NCBI GenBank assembly: GCA_900757615.1
Contig: CAAEON010000030.1
Location: forward strand, 83,128 to 147,127
DNA: 64,000 nt
Reading direction: 5' to 3'
Source of the DNA: an uncultured Collinsella sp.
Lineage (GTDB): Bacteria; Actinomycetota; Coriobacteriia; Coriobacteriales; Coriobacteriaceae
Part shown: piece after piece, positions 8,446 through 16,803 of the stretch
Layout of the letters: every line of letters starts with the position of its first letter
How positions within the stretch are numbered: the stretch's first letter is position 1
Position numbers and translations under genes: made by a program
Notes under the pieces: model-generated
Database searches by the model: none
Seen by the model: the letters and a program-made list of their open reading frames with translations, nothing else
What the model was told of the DNA's origin: nothing

Positions 8446-9570
8446 ATGAGAGAGTTCCTTAAGGACGTGTGGATGCACGGCGGTGAGGAAAGCCGCGCCA
8501 TCACCCCCGAGAACATCACGGGCGAGAAGGGCCGCGCCGCCATGTCGGCCAGCCACCTCGGCGTCGGCCGCAAGGGCTCGTGCTGCGTGCCCCTTGAGTC
8601 CGGCGAGACCATCACGCTCGCGGACATCGAGGGCCCCGGCATCATCCGCCACATCTGGATGACCGTCCCCGACAAGACCGCCGCTGGCAGCTTCGTCATG
8701 CGTGACCTCGTGCTGCGCTTCTACTGGGACGACGAGGAGACCCCCTCGGTCGAGTGCCCTGTCGGCGACTTCTTCTGCAACGGCTTCGGTGAGCGCGCCA
8801 TCGTCAACTCGATGCCCATCTGCGTGAACCCGACGGGCGGCATGAACTGCTACTTCGAGATGCCCTTCAGGAAGCACGCCAAGGTCACGCTTACGAGCGA
8901 GCACCCCGGGTTCATTAAGTACATCTTCTACACGTTCAACTACGCGCTCACCGACGTGCCGGACGACGCCATGTACTTCCACGCCCGCTTTAACCGCGAG
9001 CGCAGCACCCGCAGGGGCGTCGACTACACCGTGCTCGACGGCGTGCGCGGCAAGGGCTACTACGTCGGCACCTACATGGCCCTGTGCGCCCTGGAGCGCT
9101 ATTGGTGGGGCGAGGGCGAGATGAAGTTCTTCCTCGACGGCGACGAGGAGTTCCCCACGGTCACCTCGACGGGAGCCGAGGACTACTTCGGCGGTGCCTG
9201 GGCCTTCCTCGACAGGCCGCCCCACGCGCTGCCCGAGGCGCAGTGCTTCAACACGCTGTTCGCCGGCTACCCGTACCGCTCGACGCGCGACGCCACGCGC
9301 GACCGCTTCAGCGCGGGCAAGCCGAACCCGAATCCGATGCTCGCGACTAACGACGACGCGCTGCCCAGGCACGGCCTCTACAGGTGGCACCTTCCCGACC
9401 CGATCTCGTTCAAGGAGGACCTGCGCGTGACGTTCCAGGACCTCGGCAACGACGACATCAAGCTCTACGAGCGCGAGGACGACATCTCCACCGTCGCCTA
9501 CTGGTACCAAAGCGAGCCGCACGCCGTGCTCGCCCCGTTTGCCGCGAGGCAGGACCGCGTGCCCAGGTAG
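8446..9570 (+). CDS. DUF2961 / GH172 family glycoside hydrolase
   Basis: 374 residues without a signal peptide, so cytoplasmic. The DUF2961 signature is strong: GPGIIRHIWMT near residue 65, the YYVGTYMAL stretch, and the acidic motif STGAEDYFGGAW near residue 245. DUF2961 is now family GH172, whose studied members act on alpha-D-fructofuranosides (difructose anhydride I/inulobiose enzyme of Bifidobacterium dentium) or D-arabinofuranosides. Its place between a mannose-type PTS and a fructokinase-like ROK protein favours a fructofuranoside imported by the PTS. The start follows GAGGAGG by seven bases. The substrate remains inferred. Confidence 0.85.
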   Translation: MREFLKDVWMHGGEESRAITPENITGEKGRAAMSASHLGVGRKGSCCVPLESGETITLADIEGPGIIRHIWMTVPDKTAAGSFVMRDLVLRFYWDDEETPSVECPVGDFFCNGFGERAIVNSMPICVNPTGGMNCYFEMPFRKHAKVTLTSEHPGFIKYIFYTFNYALTDVPDDAMYFHARFNRERSTRRGVDYTVLDGVRGKGYYVGTYMALCALERYWWGEGEMKFFLDGDEEFPTVTSTGAEDYFGGAWAFLDRPPHALPEAQCFNTLFAGYPYRSTRDATRDRFSAGKPNPNPMLATNDDALPRHGLYRWHLPDPISFKEDLRVTFQDLGNDDIKLYEREDDISTVAYWYQSEPHAVLAPFAARQDRVPR

Positions 9571-9597
9571 GGTCGCCTCGAAACAAGCCAACGTTAT

Positions 9598-9634
9598 GGG
9601 CGCCCGCGGTTGACCATGACTGCGGGCGTCCCTT
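9598..9634 (+). terminator. Weak hairpin between GH172 and ROK genes
   Basis: GCCCGC pairs with GCGGGC, with partial pairing of the flanking GGG and CCC, and is followed by TTTG. It precedes the ribosome binding site AAGGAGG of the kinase gene. It is more likely a partial terminator or mRNA-processing hairpin inside the operon than a full stop. Confidence 0.4.
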
Positions 9635-9649
9635 TGTAAGGAGGATCAC

Positions 9650-10534
9650 ATGAGCGAAAAGCAAATGAGGCTCGGCGCCCTCGAAGCCGGCGGGACCAAG
9701 ATGGTCTGTGCCGTGGTGTCCGGCGACGGCGAGGTCCTCGACCGTATGGAGACCCCGACGCTTACGCCCGCCGAGACCGTCCCGCAGATGATCGAGTGGC
9801 TCACCGCCCGCGATGTGGACGCGTTGGGTATCGGCGCCTTCGGCCCGACCTGCGTCGACCCCAACGACGAGCGCTACGGCTCCATCCTCCAGACGCCCAA
9901 GCTCGCGTGGCGAGGCCATGGTCTTCGCGCCGCGTTCGCCGACGACCTCGGGATTCCGGTGGCCTACGACACGGACGTTAACGTTGCCTGCCTCGGCGAA
10001 GTGGTCTTCGGCTGCTGCAAGGGGCTCGAGGACGTCGTCTACGTGACCATCGGCACCGGCGTGGGCGCGGGCGTCATGTGCGCGGGCAGACTCCTTCACG
10101 GTATGCTGCACCCCGAGGCCGGTCACATGCTGGTAAGGACCCGTCCCACCGAGGAGGGACGCTGCGTCTGCCCGAGCCACGCGAGCTGTCTCGAGGGGCT
10201 CGCCTCCGGCCCCGCCATCGCCGCGCGCTGGGGAAAGCCCGCGGCCGAGCTCGCGGACAACGATGAGGTGTGGGCGCTCGAGGGGGATTATCTGGGGCAG
10301 ATGTGCGCGAACCTCGTGCTCATGTACTCGCCTCGCCGCATCGTCCTCGGCGGCGGCGTGATGCACCAGGAGCAGCTCTACGGCATCGTCCGCAAGAAGA
10401 CCCTCGAATATCTGGGTGGCTACATCCAGACCGCCGAGCTTAAGGACATGGAGAGCTACATCTGCGCCCCGGGCTGCGGCGGCGACCAAGGAATCCTCGG
10501 CGCGGCCGAGCTGGCAAGAAGGGCGCTCGCGTAA
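9650..10534 (+). CDS. ROK family sugar kinase, fructokinase-like
   Basis: 294 residues. The ATP-binding opening LGALEAGGTKMVCAV, the TIGTGVGAGVMCAGRLLHG loop, the PEAGHM motif and the zinc-binding C-rich loop (GRCVCPSHASCLEGLASGPA) are the pattern of ROK fructokinases of the ScrK/GmuE type. The enzyme would phosphorylate a free sugar released in the cytoplasm, here plausibly fructose freed by the GH172 enzyme. A strong AAGGAGG ribosome binding site sits seven bases before the ATG. It is the last gene of the PTS locus and is followed by a terminator. Confidence 0.85.
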   Translation: MSEKQMRLGALEAGGTKMVCAVVSGDGEVLDRMETPTLTPAETVPQMIEWLTARDVDALGIGAFGPTCVDPNDERYGSILQTPKLAWRGHGLRAAFADDLGIPVAYDTDVNVACLGEVVFGCCKGLEDVVYVTIGTGVGAGVMCAGRLLHGMLHPEAGHMLVRTRPTEEGRCVCPSHASCLEGLASGPAIAARWGKPAAELADNDEVWALEGDYLGQMCANLVLMYSPRRIVLGGGVMHQEQLYGIVRKKTLEYLGGYIQTAELKDMESYICAPGCGGDQGILGAAELARRALA

Positions 10535-10570
10535 CTTGCGCTCTCTCCGCCATACAACGCGTTAAGAAAA

Positions 10571-10617
10571 GACGAGCGCTTCTTGCCAATTGAGCGGCAA
10601 GAAGCGCACGTCTTTTG
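10571..10617 (+). terminator. Intrinsic terminator of the sugar operon
   Basis: A long stem (10571-10587 against 10596-10612, core GCGCTTCTTGCC / GGCAAGAAGCGC) with an 8-base loop is followed by TTTT at 10613-10616. It lies 36 bases after the ROK kinase stop and marks the end of the PTS/GH172 operon. Confidence 0.85.
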
Positions 10618-10650
10618 CATTTGTTTTTGGGGCAGGACGCCCCGCCTCCG

Positions 10651-10869
10651 CTAGAGTCCCTGGACCGCCACACCCACGAGGTTTGGACCGGTGTGGACAA
10701 GAAGCGCGGGGCTGATGTCGGAGCGGACGACCTCCACCGCGTTGGCCACGCGCTCGCACAGGGCCTGCTCCATACGGTCGTAGAGGTCGGCGTGGGCCGA
10801 GGTGCGGCTCGCGGCAAAGCGCACCTTGGGGTGCTTCTCGACGATGGCGGCGATGAGCTTGACCTCGGT
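10651..10869 (-). pseudogene. DegV-family protein, C-terminal fragment
   Basis: On the minus strand about 73 residues read TEVKLIAAIVEKHPKVRFA, then HADLYDRMEQAL and SPALLVHTGPNLVGVAV before TAG at 10651-10653. The ending H-T-G-P-N with V-G-V-A-V is the fatty-acid-binding C-terminus of DegV (EDD fold) proteins, which supply bound fatty acids to the FakA kinase. Nothing upstream encodes the rest of DegV; the frame runs straight into an IS200-type transposase start. This is a remnant left at an insertion or deletion junction. Confidence 0.6.
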
Positions 10870-10871
10870 GC

Positions 10872-10928
10872 GATGCGGTACTTGCACAGCCATTTCGTGT
10901 GCGCGAGGCTGTTGGCTTTCTGGGCCAC
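10872..10928 (-). pseudogene. IS200/IS605 family tnpA, N-terminal fragment
   Basis: From a GTG at 10928 the minus strand encodes MAQKANSLAHTKWLCKYRI, the distinctive beginning of IS200/IS605 Y1-type transposases. Homology stops after about 19 residues, where a DegV tail begins in another frame. The catalytic HUH and Tyr motifs are lost. The ribosome binding site (GGAAGG) lies inside the stem of the adjacent hairpin, an arrangement known from IS200 that keeps transposase translation low. Confidence 0.75.
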
Positions 10929-10935
10929 AGCAATC

Positions 10936-10990
10936 ACCTTCCCCCTAGTATGATGACCTGAACAATCCTCATGCTAGGGGGAAGGTTTTT
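10936..10990. mobile_element. IS200/IS605 left-end hairpin
   Basis: A perfect 13-bp inverted repeat, ACCTTCCCCCTAG (10936-10948) and CTAGGGGGAAGGT (10974-10986), with a further ATGA/TCAT pair inside a 25-base loop, lies directly before the tnpA fragment and is followed by TTTTT on the plus strand. It matches the subterminal hairpins of IS200-type elements in position and includes the transposase ribosome binding site. Confidence 0.65.
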
Positions 10991-11012
10991 GTCGCGTAGC
11001 GGAAATTGGCCT

Positions 11013-11072
11013 CCACCCGCTGAGCGGGTGGCTTTCTATGCCGCGCGTGCCGCGCGGCACGGACTAAAGTCC
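11013..11072. repeat. Three consecutive hairpins next to IS200 remnant
   Basis: Three perfect short inverted repeats in a row: CCACCCGC/GCGGGTGG (11013-11031), GCCGCGCG/CGCGCGGC (11040-11058) and GGACT/AGTCC (11061-11072). They may be the outer left end of the IS200/IS605 element or a related non-coding remnant. Confidence 0.5.
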
Positions 11073-11184
11073 ATGAATAAAAACGAGGAAGGCCACGTCC
11101 GGCCTCCCTCGCAAAGGGTCTCTGATTACTCCCACTCATTGGGGACAGACTTAAATGAGTGCTCTTGAAATGCCGGCGCCTGGG

Positions 11185-11249
11185 GACGTTCTTTTTCTGT
11201 CTGCAGTTTGGAACGTTCCTTTTCTGTCGGCAGTTTGGGACGGTCCTTA
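11185..11249. repeat. 27-bp tandem repeat, 2.4 copies
   Basis: Units begin at 11185, 11212 and 11239 with a period of exactly 27 bases. Each unit begins RACGTTC or RACGGTC and continues TTTTCTGTCKGCAGTTTGG. The third unit is cut short. No gene covers it. The whole span 11073-11435 has no supported coding sequence. Confidence 0.75.
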
Positions 11250-11435
11250 GAGCTGCAGCGCGCCATGAGCGACGAGGCGAAGCGGATCATCCTGTCTTTT
11301 GAGTTCTAAGCATAAGCCCCTGTCTCTGAGCAATGACCGGTTCGCATTTGTGCGTATTTGCGTGCGTGGGATTGCGTGAATATGCGTATAGATGCGCCGT
11401 TTACGGGACAAAAATGACCGTTTAGCGGTGAGATA

Positions 11436-11469
11436 CGCACAAACACGCACAGACGCGCGTGTTTGTGCG
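11436..11469. promoter_or_regulatory. 13-bp inverted repeat, candidate operator
   Basis: CGCACAAACACGC (11436-11448) and GCGTGTTTGTGCG (11457-11469) form a perfect inverted repeat with an 8-base centre, 51 bases before the oxidoreductase start. Its position suggests an operator for the DeoR-type regulator encoded by the second gene of this pair. Related half-sites (TGCGTATTTGCGTGCG) occur about 80 bases further upstream. Confidence 0.5.
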
Positions 11470-11519
11470 AATATAGAGCTATCCGAAATGCAAGACGTTC
11501 TATGACACAGGAGGCACAT

Positions 11520-12599
11520 ATGGTAGATTCCAAGCAGGCTCCACTCGACTCCGCGGCAGCCGCAAAAGCAGCGTTCGCTTCGGTCCAGGACAAGCCATTC
11601 CCCGATGATATCTTTACGGCTCCCGAGCTTCGTTGGGCTGTGATCGGGTGCGGCGTTATCGCCAACCAGATGGCCCAGTCTCTCGCTCTTGCCGGCCGCA
11701 AGCTTGCGGGCGTCGCCAACCGTACGCTGTCCAAGGCTCAGGCTTTTGCTGAGCAGTATGGCATCGAGAAGGTCTATGAATCGGTTGAGGACCTCTACGC
11801 CGATCCGGGCATCGACGCCGTCTATATCACCACGCCGCACAACACGCATATCACCTATCTGCGTGACGCGCTGGCCGCCGGCAAGCACGTGCTCTGCGAG
11901 AAAGCCATTACCCTCAATTCCGCTGAGCTCGACGAGGCGCGTGCCATCGCCGACGAGCACAACGTCGTCCTCATGGACGCCACCACGGTGCTTCATATGC
12001 CCTTGTATCAAGAGCTGCGCCGTCGCATGGATGCCGGCGAGTTTGGTCGCATGAACCTCGCCCAGCTCAACTTTGGTAGCTACAAGGAGTACGGCGATCT
12101 GACCAATCGCTTCTACAACCGCAACCTTGCTGGCGGTGCCATGCTCGACATTGGCGTGTATGCCCTGTCCGTCATGCGTCTCTTTATGGCAAGCCAGCCC
12201 ATTGAGGTCGTTTCGTTGGGCAACACCTGTGAGACCGGTGTTGACGTTGCGGGCGGCATCGTCTGCCGTAATGCCGAGCAGCAGCTGGGTGTTGTGAGCC
12301 TCACGCTCCACTCCAAGCAACCCAAGCGCTCGATTATTAGCTTCGATAAGTGCTATATCGAGGTCAACGAGTATCCGCGCGCCGATCACGCGACTATCGT
12401 GTGGACTGCGGACGGCCACCGCGAGGAGGTCCACGCCGGCACCGAGGCTTACGCCCTTTGCTATGAGATGGCCGATCTTGAGAAGGCCGTTGCCGGCGAC
12501 GACTCTAAGCGTGAGCTTCTGGGCTATGCTTCTGATGTTATGGAGCTGATGACCAAGCTACGCGCCGACTGGGGAGTCGTGTACCCCGAGGAGGAGTAA
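11520..12599 (+). CDS. Gfo/Idh/MocA family NAD(P)-dependent oxidoreductase
   Basis: 359 residues from the ATG at 11520, chosen because AGGAGG lies five bases upstream; an in-frame GTG at 11463 would fall inside the inverted repeat. The Rossmann opening is RWAVIGCGVIANQMAQSLAL, followed by the family motif LCEKAITLN (EKP-like, with Ala for Pro) and a C-terminal GFO_IDH_MocA domain with GGAMLDIGVYAL. Such enzymes oxidise or reduce sugars, inositols or related polyols; the substrate cannot be told. It forms a two-gene unit with the DeoR-type regulator starting three bases after its stop. Confidence 0.88.
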   Translation: MVDSKQAPLDSAAAAKAAFASVQDKPFPDDIFTAPELRWAVIGCGVIANQMAQSLALAGRKLAGVANRTLSKAQAFAEQYGIEKVYESVEDLYADPGIDAVYITTPHNTHITYLRDALAAGKHVLCEKAITLNSAELDEARAIADEHNVVLMDATTVLHMPLYQELRRRMDAGEFGRMNLAQLNFGSYKEYGDLTNRFYNRNLAGGAMLDIGVYALSVMRLFMASQPIEVVSLGNTCETGVDVAGGIVCRNAEQQLGVVSLTLHSKQPKRSIISFDKCYIEVNEYPRADHATIVWTADGHREEVHAGTEAYALCYEMADLEKAVAGDDSKRELLGYASDVMELMTKLRADWGVVYPEEE

Positions 12600-12602
12600 G
12601 CG

Positions 12603-13349
12603 ATGCTAGCGGAAGATAGGCTCAACGCGATCGTGTCGATGGTTCAGCAGACCGGCTCGGTTACCGTGCCGGAGCTTGCCGAAGCCCTGGGCGTGACGGC
12701 GTCTACCATTCGGCGCGACCTGCAGACGCTCGACCGAGCACACCGTATCGCCAAGGTGCACGGAGGCGCGACAAGTCTGGAGCGCGCGCACGTGACGCGC
12801 GACCTAACGCTTAATGAGCGCAGCGACCTCCATAACGACGACAAGGAGCGTATCTGCGCCCGTGCGGCGGCACTTGTGGAGCCCGAGAGCTTTGTATACA
12901 TCGACTCGGGTTCGACGACGCTCAGGCTCATCGAGCATCTTCCACACCTTGAAGATGTCACCTATGTGACCGATTCCGTGCTCCATGCTCAACGCCTTGC
13001 TTTGCGCGGCATGCGTACCGTGGTGCTGGGTGGCGAGCTCAAACCCGAGACCGAGGCGCTCGTTGGCCCCGATGCCTTGGCAACCTTAGACCGCTACAAC
13101 TTCAACTGTGGCTTTTGGGGCTCTAACGGCATTGCCGCCGAGCAGGGCTTCACGGCGCCCGATATCGAGGAGGCGCAAGTAAAGCGTATCTCGATGCGCC
13201 ATACGGCCAAGCGCTTCGTAATCTCGGACGCCAGTAAATTTGGCATGGTGGCGCCCGTCAAGTTCGCGGACTTCCGTGACGCAACGATTGTTACCGCAGG
13301 CGATGTCCCTGCCAAGTACCGGGCAATGGACAACGTCATCACGGTCTAA
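12603..13349 (+). CDS. DeoR/GlpR family transcriptional regulator
   Basis: 248 residues, normal for the family. The N-terminal HTH (VTVPELAEALGVTASTIRRD, residues about 19-38) is followed by the family signature KVHGGA, and the C-terminal DeoRC sensor has the phosphosugar-binding loop YIDSGSTTLRLIEHL and LGGELKPETEALVGP. These repressors respond to sugar phosphates. The gene starts three bases after the oxidoreductase stop, with GAGGAG at the end of that gene as its ribosome binding site, so it probably controls its own operon through the inverted repeat at 11436-11469. Confidence 0.9.
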   Translation: MLAEDRLNAIVSMVQQTGSVTVPELAEALGVTASTIRRDLQTLDRAHRIAKVHGGATSLERAHVTRDLTLNERSDLHNDDKERICARAAALVEPESFVYIDSGSTTLRLIEHLPHLEDVTYVTDSVLHAQRLALRGMRTVVLGGELKPETEALVGPDALATLDRYNFNCGFWGSNGIAAEQGFTAPDIEEAQVKRISMRHTAKRFVISDASKFGMVAPVKFADFRDATIVTAGDVPAKYRAMDNVITV

Positions 13350-13370
13350 CAGCAAGGGACGGGCTAAGGC

Positions 13371-13412
13371 CAAAACCACCGCGAAGGGGTAGGAACCTTT
13401 GTGGTGGTTTTG
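13371..13412. terminator. Hairpin after the DeoR gene
   Basis: CAAAACCACC (13371-13380) pairs perfectly with GGTGGTTTTG (13403-13412), and AAGG/CCTT extends the stem. It ends the oxidoreductase/DeoR transcript in the gap between convergent genes. Confidence 0.7.
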
Positions 13413-13426
13413 ACGTTTGTCCAGAT

Positions 13427-13467
13427 AAAACCTGCCAAAATAAACCTGTCCCTTTTTGGCAGGTTTT
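13427..13467. terminator. Bidirectional intrinsic terminator
   Basis: A perfect 14-bp inverted repeat, AAAACCTGCCAAAA (13427-13440) and TTTTGGCAGGTTTT (13454-13467). It has T-rich flanks on both strands and touches the stop codon of the minus-strand pseudouridine synthase, so it can stop transcription from either side. Confidence 0.85.
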
Positions 13468-14125
13468 AGGGCTCCCAGGGGCAGGGGGCTTCGATGTGGA
13501 CGTGCTCGCCGGTTACGGGATGCGTAAAGGACACGCTGTGGGCGTGGAGCATGAGGCCACAAGGACGCGGCGTCCCGTACAGGTCGTCGCCTACCAGGGG
13601 ATGGCGCTCGCTCGCCAGGTGCACGCGAATCTGGTGTTTGCGGCCGGTGAGCAGCTCGACATCGATATACGAGCGCGTGGGCAGGCCGCGGCGGCTCTTA
13701 AGACGCTTGAGCACCTTCACGCGCGTTTGAGACGGCTTGCCGCTGGCGCCGACGCGCATCTTTCGGCTGTCGTGACGGTCGCGGGCGATGGGCTTGTCGA
13801 TGAGCTTTTCGTTCCAGTCGATCTTGCCCTCGGCGAGCGCCAGGTAGTGCTTTTCGAAGGCGTGGTCGATGACCATCTGGTCAAAGGCGGGTTGCGTCTG
13901 CTTGTCGAGCGAGAACAGCACCACGCCGGTGGTGTTGCGGTCCAGGCGGTTGAGCGGCTGCATGTCAGTCGCGGCAAAGCCGTCGCCCATCGCCAGCAGC
14001 AGATCGCTGGCGTAGTCGGTAAGCGTGCGCTCGCCGGTGCCGTCACCGTGGACGATCATGCCGGCGGGCTTGTCGATGGCCATGAGCCAGGCGTCGCAGT
14101 AGAGGACTTGAGGTTCTTCGTTCAC
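13466..14125 (-). CDS. RluA family RNA pseudouridine synthase
   Basis: 219 residues. The catalytic motif is QPLNRLDRNTTGVVLF, the RluA-type H-R-L-D block with Asn in place of the usual His and the catalytic Asp retained. The C-terminus carries the RluA signatures GRKHQIRVHLA and HPLVGDDLYG. There is no N-terminal S4 domain, so this is a short RluA-type enzyme modifying tRNA or rRNA uridines; the target site is unknown. It is transcribed opposite to the DeoR gene and lies 15 bases downstream of a U32 peptidase gene on the same strand, so the two may be co-transcribed. Confidence 0.88.
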   Translation of the reverse strand: MNEEPQVLYCDAWLMAIDKPAGMIVHGDGTGERTLTDYASDLLLAMGDGFAATDMQPLNRLDRNTTGVVLFSLDKQTQPAFDQMVIDHAFEKHYLALAEGKIDWNEKLIDKPIARDRHDSRKMRVGASGKPSQTRVKVLKRLKSRRGLPTRSYIDVELLTGRKHQIRVHLASERHPLVGDDLYGTPRPCGLMLHAHSVSFTHPVTGEHVHIEAPCPWEP

Positions 14126-14140
14126 GTGTAAGCCTTTCGG

Positions 14141-16633
14141 TTAGCTAATTCCCACAAACATGCAGCCCGAGGTCGCCCCGCGCAGGCGGGCGGCGGGCTT
14201 GCGGCCGGCCTGCGCGGCCTCGACGGCGCGACGGACGCGAGCGACGGCACGGCCCACCTCATCCGTCTCGAGCAGCGTGCCGTCCACCATAAGACGGCGC
14301 ACGCCGGCATCGAGCAGCTGCGGAACCTGCGGCGTGAGGTCGATGGGGTAGGCGTCGTACAAGCGTGAGCGGCCGTGGATGTCGGTACGGACCGGCATGA
14401 CCTTGCCATCGATATTCTTGAGCGACAGCTTGCGGGCGCGCAGGCGGCAGTTGGCGCAATCGTGGATACAACCGTTGGTCACCTGCAGGATACAGTGCTC
14501 GCTCGTCATAACGCGCGGGCGGCCGAACACGGTGATGCCCAGGGCTGCAGGCGCGGCGGTGCCAAGCGAGACGATCTCGTCGAGCGTGATCTCGGGCGAG
14601 AGCCAAAACGCGCCGGCTCCGCGCTCGGCAAGTGCCTCAATGCAAGGTGTGTTGTGCACGGGCAGGCAAGAGCGAATCTCGGCCGTGGCGCCAACCTGGG
14701 CGGCCAGGGCAAGCTCGGAGATATTGCCGACGGCGACGGTGGCTCCGGCATTGATCCAGGGATCGACGCGCTCGTGGTCAACGGCGCGGCAGACCTCGTC
14801 GAGTACGGGCACGATACCCTGTTCAAATGCATCGGCAGGGGAGAGTCCGACAGCCTTGAGCGCATCGGTGGTCATGTAGATGCGCGCGGCGCCCTCGGCA
14901 CGAGCTGCCTCGGCGGCCTCGAGCGAGGTGACGGTGGCGCAGATTTGCGGCTCATCGCGGTAATGCTCGGGCATGGCGCGCGTACATTTGTCGAGTACCG
15001 GCAGCTCGAGTGTTTTCGCGCGCTCCTCGTACGGCGCAAGAATGGCCTCCTCCAATGCCTTACAGGCAGCGGCGCGCACCTTGTGTACGGCGGAGAAGCC
15101 CATACCGCAGCCCTCATCGAGTGCCACATCAAAGCTCGCGGCCTCAAAGGGCGAGGAGCCCATGCGGCCGACGTGCTCTACCAGATCGGATGCATCGACG
15201 GCGCGGGTCTTGGCGGCCTCGACGGTAAAGCCCGTGGCGGTGGCGGTGAGTGTGGGGTCATCGCAGCAAGTGAGCGTGACGGCAAACGGCTCGCCCAGGC
15301 GCGCCACAACGGTAACATCCACGGCGCGTCGGCGCAGCACGTCGCGCTTGAGCGCGGCACCGGCGGCGTCGATGGCGCGCTGGCTGCGGATGATGCGCAC
15401 GCGGCAGCCCTCGGGCATGCTGCGGGGCACGCGACATTCGATGATGTCACCGGCGGCGGCATCATCGGTAGCGATAGTGGTTAGGAACTGATCGAACTCA
15501 TCATCGTGGCGAAGTTCCAACAAGTCGCCCTTGCCCACGGGCTCAAACAGCTCAATGCGGGCGATGGCGGCGCGGCGACGGCGGTCGTCGGGCTTGAGGC
15601 CGCGCACATCGCGGTTGGCCGGGCGGCTGCCCAGCACCGTGCCCACAATCTGGCCGCGGTTGTTGGAACGCTCATAGCTCATCATCTCGTCGCCCGAGGT
15701 GCCGTCCTGATAGGCGTGCGTAAAGTCGCGGTTAAAGCAGCGCTTGAGTTGGCGCTGGCGAGCGGCGTTCTCGTCCTTATCTACGGCGACCCCGGCCAGC
15801 ATGTCATCGATCTGATGACGGTACACATCGACGATGGAGTACACGTAATCGGGCGCCTTCATGCGGCCCTCGAGCTTGAGCGATGCGGCGCCGGCGTCAT
15901 ACAGACGGCGGACGAGCTGCGAGGTGTTGGTGTCGCGCGGGCATAGTGCGCGCTCGCGACCGGCAGGGGAGAGCGCGCGGCCGTTCTCGTCGATCAGCTC
16001 GTAAGGCAGGCGACAGGGCTGAGCGCACATGCCGCGGTTGGCCGAGCGGCCCGCCATGGCAAAGCTCGACAGCAAGCACAGGCCCGAGTAGCAAAAGCAG
16101 ATGGCACCGTGGCTAAAGACCTCCAGGTCAACGTCGGGCGCGGCATTGTGAATGGCGGCGATCTCGTCGATGGAAAGCTCGCGCGAGAGGGTCACGCGGT
16201 CGGCGCCCTGCTCACGGCACCAGATAGTCCCACGGTCATCGTGGATGTTCGCTTGGGTCGAGATATGCGTCTCGATGCCGGGCATGGTGCGCTTGACCTC
16301 AAAGAACAGGCCCCAGTCCTGGATAATGAAGGCATCGGCGCCCAGCGTGGAGCAGCGGTGGATGAGTTGCAGCGCCTCGCCCATCTCGGACTGCTTGATG
16401 ACGATGTTGACCGTGACGTAGACGCGCGAGCCGGCCAGGTGTGCAGCGCGGCAGGCCTGTTCAAAGGCCTCGTCGGTAAAGTTCGTTGCCTTGCGGCGGG
16501 CGTTGAAGCTGCCCATGCCACAGTAGATGGCATCGGCGCCGGCAGCGAGTGCGGCGGCAAAGGGCTCCGGGCCTCCGGCGGGGGCCAAGAGCTCGGGTCT
16601 GCGGTTGGTGGTTCGACTGGCGGTTGCGGTCAT
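14141..16633 (-). CDS. U32 family peptidase with DUF3656 region, long form
   Basis: 830 residues. It opens with RPELLAPAGGPEPFAAALAA and holds the U32 signature EVFSHGAICFCYSGLCLLSS around residue 175. Clustered Cys residues follow (GMCAQPC, ALCPRD). A second TIM-barrel-like region follows with another Cys group near the C-terminus (HDCANCRLRARKL). U32 proteins such as YegQ, RlhA and TrhP are now linked to RNA hydroxylation as well as protease activity, and long forms often carry DUF3656 in the middle. The start follows AAAGGCAGGAT. A shorter paralogue lies at 60497-62473 and shares the same opening and signature. Confidence 0.88.
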   Translation of the reverse strand: MTATASRTTNRRPELLAPAGGPEPFAAALAAGADAIYCGMGSFNARRKATNFTDEAFEQACRAAHLAGSRVYVTVNIVIKQSEMGEALQLIHRCSTLGADAFIIQDWGLFFEVKRTMPGIETHISTQANIHDDRGTIWCREQGADRVTLSRELSIDEIAAIHNAAPDVDLEVFSHGAICFCYSGLCLLSSFAMAGRSANRGMCAQPCRLPYELIDENGRALSPAGRERALCPRDTNTSQLVRRLYDAGAASLKLEGRMKAPDYVYSIVDVYRHQIDDMLAGVAVDKDENAARQRQLKRCFNRDFTHAYQDGTSGDEMMSYERSNNRGQIVGTVLGSRPANRDVRGLKPDDRRRRAAIARIELFEPVGKGDLLELRHDDEFDQFLTTIATDDAAAGDIIECRVPRSMPEGCRVRIIRSQRAIDAAGAALKRDVLRRRAVDVTVVARLGEPFAVTLTCCDDPTLTATATGFTVEAAKTRAVDASDLVEHVGRMGSSPFEAASFDVALDEGCGMGFSAVHKVRAAACKALEEAILAPYEERAKTLELPVLDKCTRAMPEHYRDEPQICATVTSLEAAEAARAEGAARIYMTTDALKAVGLSPADAFEQGIVPVLDEVCRAVDHERVDPWINAGATVAVGNISELALAAQVGATAEIRSCLPVHNTPCIEALAERGAGAFWLSPEITLDEIVSLGTAAPAALGITVFGRPRVMTSEHCILQVTNGCIHDCANCRLRARKLSLKNIDGKVMPVRTDIHGRSRLYDAYPIDLTPQVPQLLDAGVRRLMVDGTLLETDEVGRAVARVRRAVEAAQAGRKPAARLRGATSGCMFVGIS

Positions 16634-16803
16634 ATCCTGCCTTTCAAAATGCTCAGATACTCAAAAGTATAGTGGCGCCGTCGCGGTGGACGATGACCGC
16701 AGCCTAAGCAGGACAAAGTCTTCAGGTGGGTCGCCAGTCATGCCGTTCATCGGCCCGTACGCGCCGTTGGGCGATAAAATATTATTGCAATCTGATAATT
16801 ATC

